From contig CP179201.1 of NCBI GenBank assembly GCA_051201605.1, forward strand, positions 1,426,001 through 1,490,000: 64,000 bases of DNA, given 5' to 3'. Each line of letters starts with the position of its first letter. Within the stretch, counting starts at the first letter, position 1. This document shows positions 55,556 through 63,784 of this stretch, in pieces. The notes beneath the pieces are model-generated. The model searched no databases. It had not been told where the DNA came from and was given only the letters and a program-made list of their open reading frames with translations. Source of the DNA: CABZJG01 sp902512685 (GTDB taxonomy: Bacteria; Pseudomonadota; Alphaproteobacteria; Rhodobacterales; Rhodobacteraceae). A program made the position numbers and the translations under genes.

Positions 55556-56431
55556 CTAAACCTTCGAAATGGTTGGATTAGTGGTTGCAAAATCGCTCGC
55601 ATTATGACGTCCGTACAAGCTATTAGAAGGATCACCAGTTCTGTTCACCATTCGACCTCTTTTGTATGCAGGTCTTTCAAAAATTTCGTCTGCCCATCTG
55701 TTTACGTTAGTATAAATAGTGACGTCCAAAAAATCAGCTGCACCATATAGGTAACCTTTGACCAATGCACCGTACCAAGGGGCAGTTGCTATGTCAGCAA
55801 TGGTATAAACGTCTCCCACTAGATAGCGTCGCGTCGATAGATTGCGGTCTAGAACATCTAGCTGCCTTTTTGCCTCCATGGAATATCTATTAATTGCGTA
55901 TTCAAATTTCTCAGGAGCATATGCATAAAAATGACCAAAACCTCCTCCAAGATATGGTGCAGAACCTTGAAGCCAGAACAGCCAATTTATTGTCTCTGTA
56001 CGGAGTGATACATCGAGCGGCAAAAAGCGATTAAACTTTTCGGCCAAGTAGAAAAGTATCGAGCCACTCTCAAAAATTCGTTGACTGTTGGTGGTATCAA
56101 GCAACGCTGGAATTTTTGAATTAGGATTCAGCTCGACGAAACCATTTCCAAATTGATGCCCATCATCAATCTTTATCATCCAAGCGTCGTACTCAGCACC
56201 CTCATGACCAAGTTCGAGTAATTCTTCCAACATTACTGTTGCTTTGACCCCGTTGGGCGTTCCTTGTGAATAAAGTTGGAGTGGATGTTCCCCACGCGGT
56301 AATGGCTGCTCGTGAGTAGACCCAGAAATTGGACGGTTAATGTTTGAAAATTTGCCGCCATTTTCTTGATCCCAAATCCATCTTTTTGGAGGTACATATG
56401 GCATTGTCATCTCTTTTATAGACTGGGTCAT
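55556..56431 (-). CDS. yghU: Glutathione S-transferase, YghU type
   Basis: A 291-residue GST of the nu class, related to E. coli YghU, which uses glutathione as a thiol reductant for organic hydroperoxides and disulfides. Family features are clear: NINRPISGSTHEQPLPRGEH, LYSQGTPNGVKATVMLEELL, FVELNPNSKIPALLD, WLFWLQGSAPYLGGGFGHFY, and AYKRGRMVNRT. An N-terminal extension before the thioredoxin fold and a C-terminal extension are normal for this class. The start may be at Met8 (56410). Confidence 0.92.
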   Translation of the reverse strand: MTQSIKEMTMPYVPPKRWIWDQENGGKFSNINRPISGSTHEQPLPRGEHPLQLYSQGTPNGVKATVMLEELLELGHEGAEYDAWMIKIDDGHQFGNGFVELNPNSKIPALLDTTNSQRIFESGSILFYLAEKFNRFLPLDVSLRTETINWLFWLQGSAPYLGGGFGHFYAYAPEKFEYAINRYSMEAKRQLDVLDRNLSTRRYLVGDVYTIADIATAPWYGALVKGYLYGAADFLDVTIYTNVNRWADEIFERPAYKRGRMVNRTGDPSNSLYGRHNASDFATTNPTISKV

Positions 56432-56633
56432 TTACATTCATCTTTCGATATAACTTATTCAAGAAATGGTCAATTCAACCTTTGTTACGGTCCGCTACAC
56501 GTGGAAACAAACAGCCGATAGTGAAAATAATTTTACAACTGGTTCATTATCTCACAATTTGGTGTTTTGGATGTTGATTTGCCTTAACAATTGGACCCCC
56601 TTTGGCCCCGCTGAACGATCCAAAGATAAAAAA

Positions 56634-56660
56634 AGAGGCCACTAAATTAGCTAAGCCTCT
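56634..56660 (-). terminator. Rho-independent terminator, tRNA-Asn-type trailer
   Basis: Stem AGAGGC/GCCTCT with a 15-nt loop. On the minus strand it is followed by seven T, and on the plus strand by GTTTTTT, so it could work both ways. It lies just beyond the tRNA-Asn remnant, and is probably the old tRNA terminator, now downstream of the cyclase gene. Confidence 0.75.
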
Positions 56661-56666
56661 GTTTTT

Positions 56667-56710
56667 TGGCTCCTCGGATGAGGATCAAATCTGCGACCAA
56701 TTGATTAACA
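56667..56710 (-). pseudogene. Decayed tRNA-Asn 3' half (att-like)
   Basis: Reads TGTTAATCAATTGGTCGCAG, then a T-arm that no longer pairs and GGAGCCA. It matches 59136-59180 in the same orientation, identical over the anticodon-proximal 18 bp. No 5' half is present. Confidence 0.65.
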
Positions 56711-56864
56711 AAACCCATTGAAAACATTGAATAAAACAGGATTATATAAAAACGCCTGTTAACACTAAGTGTTATTAAATGCGCGAAACAAAGTGTTTCT
56801 AGGAACCAATAGCTATTAAACCAAGGAATAGGTGTCGAGAAAATTATGAGAATTAGGCGTCAAT

Positions 56865-58706
56865 TTATTTATCCATAAAAGTAGCTAAGTTATTCAACAA
56901 ACGTCCCTCAGCTTCTTCTGTATTTAGCATATGCATCAAGAAATTTTCTGTAGCGCCATATCGTACTCCAAGTTCATAGTATTCTTGGGCTTTTTGCAAA
57001 TTTCCTTCTTCTGCCAAAACACCAGCATAAAACCAAAATGTCATGCCTCCTAATTCTGGGTCTGGAAGTTTGGGTTCGATTAGCGACTTCAATTCATCAT
57101 ATCTATTTAGAGTATATAAAATTGCAGTGTATAGCCTAGTTACTTGGTATCCTTGATCCATAGGTTCCAATAATAATGCCTGTCGAAAAGATTCAGCTGA
57201 TTTTGCAAAGTTCTTGCATCGGTTATTTACGAAACCAGAAACAAGGAAATTATCTGCATTAGCACTCATATCTTTGATTTTAGAAATTAGTTCTGCTGCC
57301 CTACTGCAATCCTTTCCAAAGTGTTCGAGTTCAAAAACTGCTCTAGCGCGATAATCTAAATCGCGACCTCTTTCTGAGACAAGCATATTCGTTAATTTCA
57401 AAATTTCTGAACGGTCTATTTCAGGCTGTTCTGACAAACCTAAAATTACTTTTTGGTGCAAATTCCACATAGTCAAATCTGCCAAAACGTATCTGTCTAT
57501 TTCCAATTCCGCGAGTTTGCTTGTAATGTCGATGGCATTAGATAGCCCTTCTTTAGTCCATTTTCTCCACTCACCTCTTGCATTAATAGCTAGCAGGAAT
57601 TGATCAAAAGTCTTGAAGTCCTTTTGCCAAGTATTTGCGCCACTGCCGACAACCGCCGAAATTTGAAGTTTTTCAAGAATTTCCCTCCCAATTTTATCTT
57701 GAACATCAAACATATTTTCTAGCCTAAAGTCCTCTTTATGAGACCAAATAACCTCCTGCGCTTTCAGGTCAGTCAATTCCAAGTACAATCTGGTATTGCT
57801 TCCAAATGATTGGATTGAGCCACTTATTGAATAGTTTACGTTTAATTCGTCTTTTAGTTGAGTATCAGAGAAACCCTTCTTTTCTGCGGCAAAAGAAGTG
57901 CTGCTCGATAAAGATGTAATGCCGTTATATTGAGAGAGATTTGAAATAAGGCTCTCAGTGAGCGCCAGAGAAGTTGATTTTTCAATTTCGCCCACTGACA
58001 AAATTGGTCTTACAAATACTATTGGCTTATTGGCAAAATTTTTCGATTCAGCGGTTTGGGTATTTATTGAGGAGAACTGCGTTTGATAAATTAGACCGCA
58101 GATGATTAATATTGTGGCAAATAAAGTAAGTGTTATTTTAAGTCTTGATTGATTTGTTTTTTGCGAAATCTTTCTTTTTTGAGACGGAGTGAGTAAGATA
58201 TCGTAAGCATGGAACTCATTCTGCTTAACTTTTTGAACACCAAGATCGTTGAAGGCCAATTCCGTTTTCGCAGCAACCAAATCATAGATACTTTTTGAAA
58301 TGCAAACTCCATTGGGTTGCGAGAGAGCTTCTAAACGTGCTGCTATATTCACTCCGTCTCCAAGTAGGTTACCCTTTTTAGAAATGACATCACCCATATT
58401 GATGCCTATCCTGAATTCTAGCTTAACTGAATTATTTTCAATTCGATTTCTGTCATCTATTTTCTTTTGGAACTCTACTGCAAATTCAACAGCATTCACG
58501 GCACTAGTGAATTCTGCTAGAATAAAGTCTCCAGCAGTATTAAAGATTGAGCCATTTTTTTGCTCTAGTAATTCGTTTATTATTTTTTCACATTCTGAAT
58601 AAGCGCTTAATGTAGCACTTTCTTCCTTTTCCATGTGCTTGCTATAACCGACTACGTCAGCCACGAGGATTACTGCGATCTTTCTCTCAAGGTTATCCTC
58701 AGTCAT
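56865..58706 (-). CDS. Class III cyclase, membrane-tethered, TolB-like/TPR tail (copy 3)
   Basis: A 613-residue paralogue of copy 1. Cyclase domain 1-170 (VADVVGYSKHM, NTAGDFILAEF, LLGDGVNIAARLEAL), a transmembrane helix about 190-208 (ITLTLFATILIICGLIY), a divergent TolB-amino-terminal-like domain (YSISGSIQSFGSNTRLYLEL) and weak TPR repeats. The long tail is probably periplasmic, so an outside signal may be passed to the cyclase. It is the only gene between two direct tRNA-Asn half copies. Confidence 0.85.
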   Translation of the reverse strand: MTEDNLERKIAVILVADVVGYSKHMEKEESATLSAYSECEKIINELLEQKNGSIFNTAGDFILAEFTSAVNAVEFAVEFQKKIDDRNRIENNSVKLEFRIGINMGDVISKKGNLLGDGVNIAARLEALSQPNGVCISKSIYDLVAAKTELAFNDLGVQKVKQNEFHAYDILLTPSQKRKISQKTNQSRLKITLTLFATILIICGLIYQTQFSSINTQTAESKNFANKPIVFVRPILSVGEIEKSTSLALTESLISNLSQYNGITSLSSSTSFAAEKKGFSDTQLKDELNVNYSISGSIQSFGSNTRLYLELTDLKAQEVIWSHKEDFRLENMFDVQDKIGREILEKLQISAVVGSGANTWQKDFKTFDQFLLAINARGEWRKWTKEGLSNAIDITSKLAELEIDRYVLADLTMWNLHQKVILGLSEQPEIDRSEILKLTNMLVSERGRDLDYRARAVFELEHFGKDCSRAAELISKIKDMSANADNFLVSGFVNNRCKNFAKSAESFRQALLLEPMDQGYQVTRLYTAILYTLNRYDELKSLIEPKLPDPELGGMTFWFYAGVLAEEGNLQKAQEYYELGVRYGATENFLMHMLNTEEAEGRLLNNLATFMDK

Positions 58707-59135
58707 ATCTAGCCTTTCTAAGACTAATTAAGTTTGAGCATTGCATTAAAAAAATATTCAGTCCAGATAATCTTGTTGCGATACTATTTTTAAATGAATT
58801 CAGCCGCTTAGAAAAAAATTTCTAAATACAAAACCTTTTTTGAACGTCTATCGATAATTACTTTAAGCAGTCAAAGTCTTTAGAAGGATTGGGAAAATGA
58901 TTTCTTTCATAGCTTCAATAAATTAAATGTAAGTTGGATTATTAAAAAAAACTATACGCCACTTAGTTAATCCCACCGTTATCAATTTTACATAAAGTCA
59001 ACCCCAAACCCAGAGTGTCATAAAGAAAGTGATTCTGGGTTTGGAAAAAGAGCAAAAAGTGCAGACTGCACTTTAGATATCTGCACTGCACTTTCACATT
59101 AACTCCGCAGTCTAACGTATTGATTTTATTAAATA
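58707..59135. other. Intergenic, AT-rich, nothing recognised
   Basis: Upstream region of cyclase copy 3. A direct repeat of TGCACTTTAGATATCTGCACT-like sequence near 59060-59095 (GCAGACTGCACTTT, TGCACTGCACTTTC) is visible. No gene. Confidence 0.3.
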
Positions 59136-59180
59136 TGGCTCCGGCGGTAGGGATCGAACCTACGACCAATTGATTAACAG
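59136..59180 (-). pseudogene. tRNA-Asn(GTT) 3' half (att-like)
   Basis: Minus strand reads CTGTTAATCAATTGGTCGTA, then a perfect T-arm (GTAGG TTCGATC CCTAC) and CGCCGGAGCCA. The anticodon loop CTGTTAA gives GTT. The sequence upstream cannot pair as anticodon stem or D-arm, so it is the 3' half only, as left by integrases that use the 3' half of a tRNA gene. Confidence 0.75.
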
Positions 59181-59524
59181 TTATATAACTAATATGAGCA
59201 CTTACAGAGACTGTAGTAGAATGACTGTTATCAGTAATTGGTTAAATAACCTCTAATTAAGTGTTGACGAACACAACTAAACCTGTATCCCATGGATGCT
59301 CCCGATAGGGGGCATTACCAAAACTAGGACTATAACCATGACCTATAAGCATAAATCCAAAAATAGTCGCTAGAATTTGAACCATAGCCCTTCGGGTCAT
59401 CCTCTGAATGAGAGTAGTGCGATATGCAGATGAAAAGATTACTTGCAATACTATCTTTTGTTCTGTTTTCTAAAAAAGCAAATGCAAAATTTTTTAATGG
59501 AATATAAGACTTGGATAATATTTT
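59181..59524. other. Intergenic with weak open frames
   Basis: A short plus-strand frame at 59430 starts MKRLLAILSFVLFSKKANA, like a signal peptide, but stops after 23 residues; it may be a gene fragment. A 63-codon minus-strand frame (59257-59448) lacks support. Confidence 0.25.
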
Positions 59525-60783
59525 ATGACGCACAGAATTAATCACATTATTTACGTCACTTTTTTGATAATAATTCTTTTTATTCCGTCATTGGTAAGTG
59601 CTATTGAAAATATTCAGGCTACACAAAAAAAATTAAATGAACTTGGGTTTAATGCTGGAGTTGCTGACGGGATCTGGGGGATACTACTGAAAATGCATTG
59701 ATAGAATATCTAGCCAGCAAGGGAAAGGAATTCGATGGTTTACTAAATGATAATGAATTTAGATTGTTGGGTATACCCATAAGCAGGTGTGTTGCCAAAC
59801 CGCACAAACACAATGGGTCTAAATTAGCCGACACCTGGCGCCAAGAAGCCAGATGTCCTGCAGAAGTATTTATTACCAGCGATCTAAAAGATAGCACAAA
59901 GTCAATCATTGAAGCCACCTTGGACGCCGTTGCCGACGAGTGGGGGAATTACGGTCCTGTAGAGTACTGGGTGATGGGTTCAGATAAAGTAGCTTCTTTA
60001 GAATTAATTAAAAAATATTGTTTGCGCAGAGCTGAAAATAAAAATATGAATTTTGACAAATGCTCAGATCGCGAGACAAGAGCTAAAGGACCCGGATTAT
60101 TGAACTACCATAAAATGGGAGCTCGCGCACTCTCAACTAAAAAATGGATTTTTAACGCTGGTTATAATGGTGGTTCCAAATGGGGAATATTCAGGTTTTC
60201 TAGTTCGCTGCCACTGGGATTAGAAGGTAAAATTGGAGCATCGGCAGCCAAGGATCAAAAGCAAATAATGCATGAATATTTTCATGGCGTACAGAATGCT
60301 CATATACAGAATTTAAATCGCCAGAAAAGAAAAACACTAATGGGGCCTGTGTGGTTTACAGAGGGAGCTGCTGAATATATGGCATCAGTAACATTTCCAA
60401 AATTGGTTATGGAAAAGAAAATTGAACGATTTGGAAACGTTAAGTGGGACTACGACTTAAAAAAAGAAATGAGAATAAAGTTTAAACAAGCAAAGTTGTT
60501 AAATGACAAATATGATTGCATCCCCCAAATGACCAATCATGAGTATGATAGCCCCTGCAGAAGATTCTTTTATGAAGGCGGAACATGGGCAATTGCCTAT
60601 TTGGTAAGTCAAACAAATGAGAATATTCTGATAACTGACTTTTATCCAAATTTGGAAAAATTAGGCTGGGAGGCCACATTTCAGAAAACTTTTCAAAGAT
60701 CACCTGATGCCTTCTATAAGGACTTTGAAGGTTTTCTCAAAAAACAACCTGCAGAGGTCCTGCGACTACTGCCCGAGTATTAA
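59525..60783 (+). pseudogene. Secreted peptidoglycan-binding HEYFH protein (copy 3), frameshifted
   Basis: ATG 59525 starts a signal peptide (MTHRINHIIYVTFLIIILF, cleavage after VSA) and the PG_binding_1 domain (TQKKLNELGFNAGVADGIWG). Just after the WG at about 59679 the frame is lost; the paralogues continue one base out of phase with TTENALIEYLASKGKEFDG. A single-base deletion near 59681-59683 explains it. The remaining frame to 60783 is intact and has the Cys region, HEYFH and WFTEGAAEYM. Closest to copy 2. Either a recent pseudogene or a frameshift-dependent gene. Confidence 0.75.
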
Positions 60784-60789
60784 GGTAAA

Positions 60790-60861
60790 ATGAACTATTC
60801 TTTCATTGCAAAGCAATTAAACATTAGCAGTATGAGTGTGTATCGCAGTTTGCAGGGCTAG
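60790..60861 (+). pseudogene. Resolvase/invertase C-terminal HTH remnant
   Basis: The frame reads MNYSFIAKQLNISSMSVYRS then LQG and stop, the C-terminal helix-turn-helix typical of small serine recombinases. Nothing of the catalytic domain remains. Confidence 0.45.
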
Positions 60862-60895
60862 TAGATTTTTCATCACCTTAAATCTTTACTTCCTA

Positions 60896-61324
60896 TTATT
60901 TTCCTACCCACTCAAAACATATTTCCTCAATGCCATCACTGCCTATTTTTTCGTTACCAAGTATTTTGAAACCTTCCCGCAAATAAAACCTATGAGCAGC
61001 AGTGTTGGCAGAATGTGACCAAAGCTTAATATAGGACTTCCCCAATTTGACCTGATCCAAAAGAGCCTTTCCCAGACCGATACCCGGATGAGATACATAA
61101 AGACCCATTATTTGCTGAGCCTCCACATTGAACGATAAATACCCAACCACTGGGTCGCCTATTACCCAAAACTCACGCTTTGGTATCCCGTCCTTTATCA
61201 TTTGGGCAATCAAATCCGGAGGATGAATGCGAGGCATCCATTTTGTATTATCAATCCAACTATTAACTATTGCCGAACAAGTTGGTGCGTCAGATGATTT
61301 TGCTAAGCGTAACAAATGATCCAC
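60896..61324 (-). CDS. GNAT acetyltransferase next to the integrase
   Basis: A 142-residue acetyltransferase, practically identical to 51708-52139 (same acetyl-CoA loop PGIGLGKALL). GTG start at 61324, 9 bp downstream of the integrase stop, so it is probably co-transcribed with the integrase. Substrate unknown; integrase-linked GNATs can be cargo or anti-toxin-like genes, but nothing here decides. Confidence 0.82.
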   Translation of the reverse strand: MDHLLRLAKSSDAPTCSAIVNSWIDNTKWMPRIHPPDLIAQMIKDGIPKREFWVIGDPVVGYLSFNVEAQQIMGLYVSHPGIGLGKALLDQVKLGKSYIKLWSHSANTAAHRFYLREGFKILGNEKIGSDGIEEICFEWVGK

Positions 61325-61333
61325 AGTTGTGCC

Positions 61334-62536
61334 TTAAACTCTATCGAAAACATCCAATTTATTTACCCAATTTAGGCAAACTTCAATTGAATACCCCTCA
61401 CCATAACCCTGCCCAACGCCTTCAGTTGCCCAACCGCCTATTTGATCGATAACATCAGACGGACATTCCACTGCCCTGAGCCTGTCTCTCATCGAATGCC
61501 TAAAGCTGTGCGTTGTGCATCCCTCAGGCACGTACTGATGCAGCCATTTGTTCAATGCAGCACTGGCTGAGTTTGAATTTGTAGTGTCCTTTCTGTTGTA
61601 TCTGGGGAAAGCATAAGGGCTGTCTGCAAAGGCCTCTGAGAGCCGTCGTGCCGCCCACAGAGAAACCCCTACAAGCGGTATATCTCGTAGACTGCCAGAG
61701 GTCTTAAGAGGCCTCCATGAATGTGGCTTCAGGCTTATATGGGGTATGTCTGTATCTAGGATTATATCGCTCTTGAGCAGCCCAGCGCCTTCTGCCAAGC
61801 GCATTCCTGTATCTGATATCAAAGCCACCAGCCATCTTAGATCATCATCTATTAAACGGCACTGGTTTTGGACTTTGCGGATGTCTTCTATCGGTATGGG
61901 AAGCCGTTTACTCACTCCAGCCGATTTATCAAAGTACATACCCACAAAGGGGTTCTTAAGATCAAGCGCATACTCAGAAATGGCGAAGTTAAAGACGGCT
62001 CTGATGGAACTGATTACTCTGCCCACGCTAGAGCCGACCAAACCCTTGGCAATTAGGTAATCCCTGTAGCTTAGAGCGTATGCTCTGGTGTACTCAGCTA
62101 AGGTCTTAGTACCACAGGCATCCACCAGATAACTACAGGCTCTCTGGGTGGCTGCATGAAAGGTCTTTGGCTTACCAGCACCCTTCTGCGTAACATATGT
62201 GTCTAAGGCCTCAGAGAGCGTAATAGGCTGCTCAGTGGCAGTAGACACATCAAGCTGAGTATTCCGAGCAAATGAACCATATCCCGGCTTTAACAAACTG
62301 CGCCCAATAAGATCAGGGTCAGCCATTCTAAGGTGAGACCAGTATTCATCTAATTTAGCCGCAGCCACCAAGGCTCTCGACTTAGCAGTCTGCGCAGATC
62401 TCGTCTTAAGCCCCTGAACAATACGGGGATAGGAATAATAGCTCAAAAGGTCAGCAGGAACACGTCTTGAGAAGTAGTAATACCCAGCACGGTTAAACGT
62501 ATAAGGGACTTTTTTGGTCAGTAATCTGGTAAACAC
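61334..62536 (-). CDS. Tyrosine recombinase (integrase), intact, at tRNA-Leu
   Basis: A 400-residue phage/ICE-type integrase. The arm-binding N-terminus has YYFSRRVPADLLSYY, the core-binding domain is about 95-190, and the catalytic domain follows: Arg (DTGMRLAEGAG), His-x-x-Arg (HSFRHSMRDRL) and Tyr (GQGYGEGYS). GTG start at 62536 with AAGAGA upstream. It is the only complete recombinase in the window and lies 90 bp from the tRNA-Leu, reading away from it, the usual arrangement for an element integrated in a tRNA 3' end. It may act in trans on the other att-like sites. Confidence 0.92.
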   Translation of the reverse strand: MFTRLLTKKVPYTFNRAGYYYFSRRVPADLLSYYSYPRIVQGLKTRSAQTAKSRALVAAAKLDEYWSHLRMADPDLIGRSLLKPGYGSFARNTQLDVSTATEQPITLSEALDTYVTQKGAGKPKTFHAATQRACSYLVDACGTKTLAEYTRAYALSYRDYLIAKGLVGSSVGRVISSIRAVFNFAISEYALDLKNPFVGMYFDKSAGVSKRLPIPIEDIRKVQNQCRLIDDDLRWLVALISDTGMRLAEGAGLLKSDIILDTDIPHISLKPHSWRPLKTSGSLRDIPLVGVSLWAARRLSEAFADSPYAFPRYNRKDTTNSNSASAALNKWLHQYVPEGCTTHSFRHSMRDRLRAVECPSDVIDQIGGWATEGVGQGYGEGYSIEVCLNWVNKLDVFDRV

Positions 62537-62625
62537 TCTCTTCAGCCCAATACTAAGGCAACGCTATTTATGAGAATGTTATCAGTAGGTTATCTATCAA
62601 CAGATTACTGAAATCTGTAATTTTT

Positions 62626-62712
62626 TGGTGCGGTCGAGAAGACTCGAACTTCCACTCCGGTTAAAGAACAGCGACCTCAACGCTGCGCGTCTACCAATTC
62701 CGCCACCTGGGC
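62626..62712 (-). tRNA. tRNA-Leu(GAG), chimeric acceptor stem, attachment site
   Basis: 87 nt including CCA. D-arm (GCGGAATTGGTAGACGCGC), anticodon arm (CAGCG TTGAGGT CGCTG, anticodon GAG), variable arm and T-arm (GGAAG TTCGAGT CTTCT) all fold. The acceptor does not: 5' GCCCAGG against 3' CGACCGC gives only three of seven pairs. The last 16 nt are the att core found at 20642 and 22560. A 3' end of CTTCC-CCTGGGC would restore perfect pairing of both T and acceptor stems. Confidence 0.85.
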
Positions 62713-63151
62713 AAAGACACGCTAAGTCAGACACTTACGTCAATTCCTGCGTGTCATTACACACGGTAGGCTCTGCCTGTCAACACACGACCTATCTCTC
62801 GATGTGTGCCAATGTGGACCAAATGTGTGACAAGATGTGTCCAAGTGTGTGACGACAGAAAGAGTACTAATGCCGCCCTGAGAAAAAACCTTTGCTGAGT
62901 GGTTCACGTTAGAGACAGAGACAATCTTAGAGGGGTACCGCATGGACCACACCCCATATAGCCGTAGTATATACTTGGGCTTTGCCAGTGAGGTTAGTTG
63001 GGGGGTGGTAACTAGCTAGTAGTTCACGCGGAAACCTCAGCTTAATATGGTTTTAATTCCGCCACTTATTTTGCCTTTGTATGATTACTACTAAATGACT
63101 TTAAGGCTTTTCTAGGTGGCTGGTTTATAGGTAAAATTTTTAAGTCAAAAA
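62713..63151. other. Intergenic, nothing recognised
   Basis: 439 bp beyond the tRNA 5' end. Repeated GTGTGCCAA/GTGTGACAAG-type words near 62805-62850. No gene supported. Confidence 0.3.
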
Positions 63152-63445
63152 TTATTCAAATTCCACCTTAATGCCCGAGAATGCATCCGTACGACTGCCC
63201 CCATAATCTTCCAAAAGGTGGGAAACGCTATCAAGCCAATCCAAGCTTTGATCTTGTACTTCAAAGGTGGCGTTCATATCGTCATATTCAACTATATGAG
63301 CATACTCTAGATCATCAATTTTAATTACATTGAACGACTTCATATATTTCATATGGCTATCTTCAAAAACATGAGCAGCCAAGAAATCGTCTTCGCACCC
63401 TTCTTTTATTTTGAATTTAACAACCGACCAAACTGGAACAGACAT
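63152..63445 (-). CDS. Small ferredoxin-fold-type protein (97 aa)
   Basis: Starts MSVPVWSVVKFKIKEGCEDD, has HVFEDSHMKYMKSFNVIKID and ends with FSGIKVEFE. The pattern strand-helix-strand-strand-helix-strand and the opening KFKIKEGCE resemble small dimeric alpha-beta proteins of the antibiotic-biosynthesis-monooxygenase type, but I cannot confirm the family. ATG 63445 has GGAG ten bases upstream. Confidence 0.65.
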   Translation of the reverse strand: MSVPVWSVVKFKIKEGCEDDFLAAHVFEDSHMKYMKSFNVIKIDDLEYAHIVEYDDMNATFEVQDQSLDWLDSVSHLLEDYGGSRTDAFSGIKVEFE

Positions 63446-63448
63446 CAA

Positions 63449-63761
63449 CGATACTCCAAAGCGAATGTGGTAATACCACTATAATTTAATTTTGGGCATC
63501 GAAAGACTTTTTATGTTTTTATTCGTACTATTTTCAGTCCACAGACTAAGTCTCTACTGGATATACTTACTTTTTCGCCACTGAAATTTACATTAAAAGC
63601 AAAAAATTAGAAACTCAGTTCAGCGGTGGGCCTTTTGAAATAACTATTTGTTTTAATTTAAGTCTTCTGGACACGGTAAGAGAACTTGTTACGTAGTAGC
63701 TTACATATTCAATTAAGTCCAATTTCCGGCAAAATTGGCATACTTCATATGTTAGAAAAAC
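63449..63761. other. Intergenic, AT-rich
   Basis: Contains GTGGTAATACCAC (63469-63481), a short near-palindrome just upstream of the small gene, possibly an operator. Nothing else recognised. Confidence 0.3.
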
Positions 63762-63784
63762 AATACAAAAAGCCCCACCAAGGC
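63762..63784 (-). terminator. Rho-independent terminator of the FAD oxidase gene
   Basis: On the minus strand the stop codon is followed by GCCTTGGTGGGGCTTTTTG: a short GC stem (GCCT/GGGC with one wobble) and five T. Confidence 0.5.

Noticed and set aside
59257..59448. A 63-codon minus-strand frame between tRNA-Asn half and PG-binding copy 3
   Set aside because: No ribosome site, mixed composition, no family; overlaps another weak frame on the plus strand.
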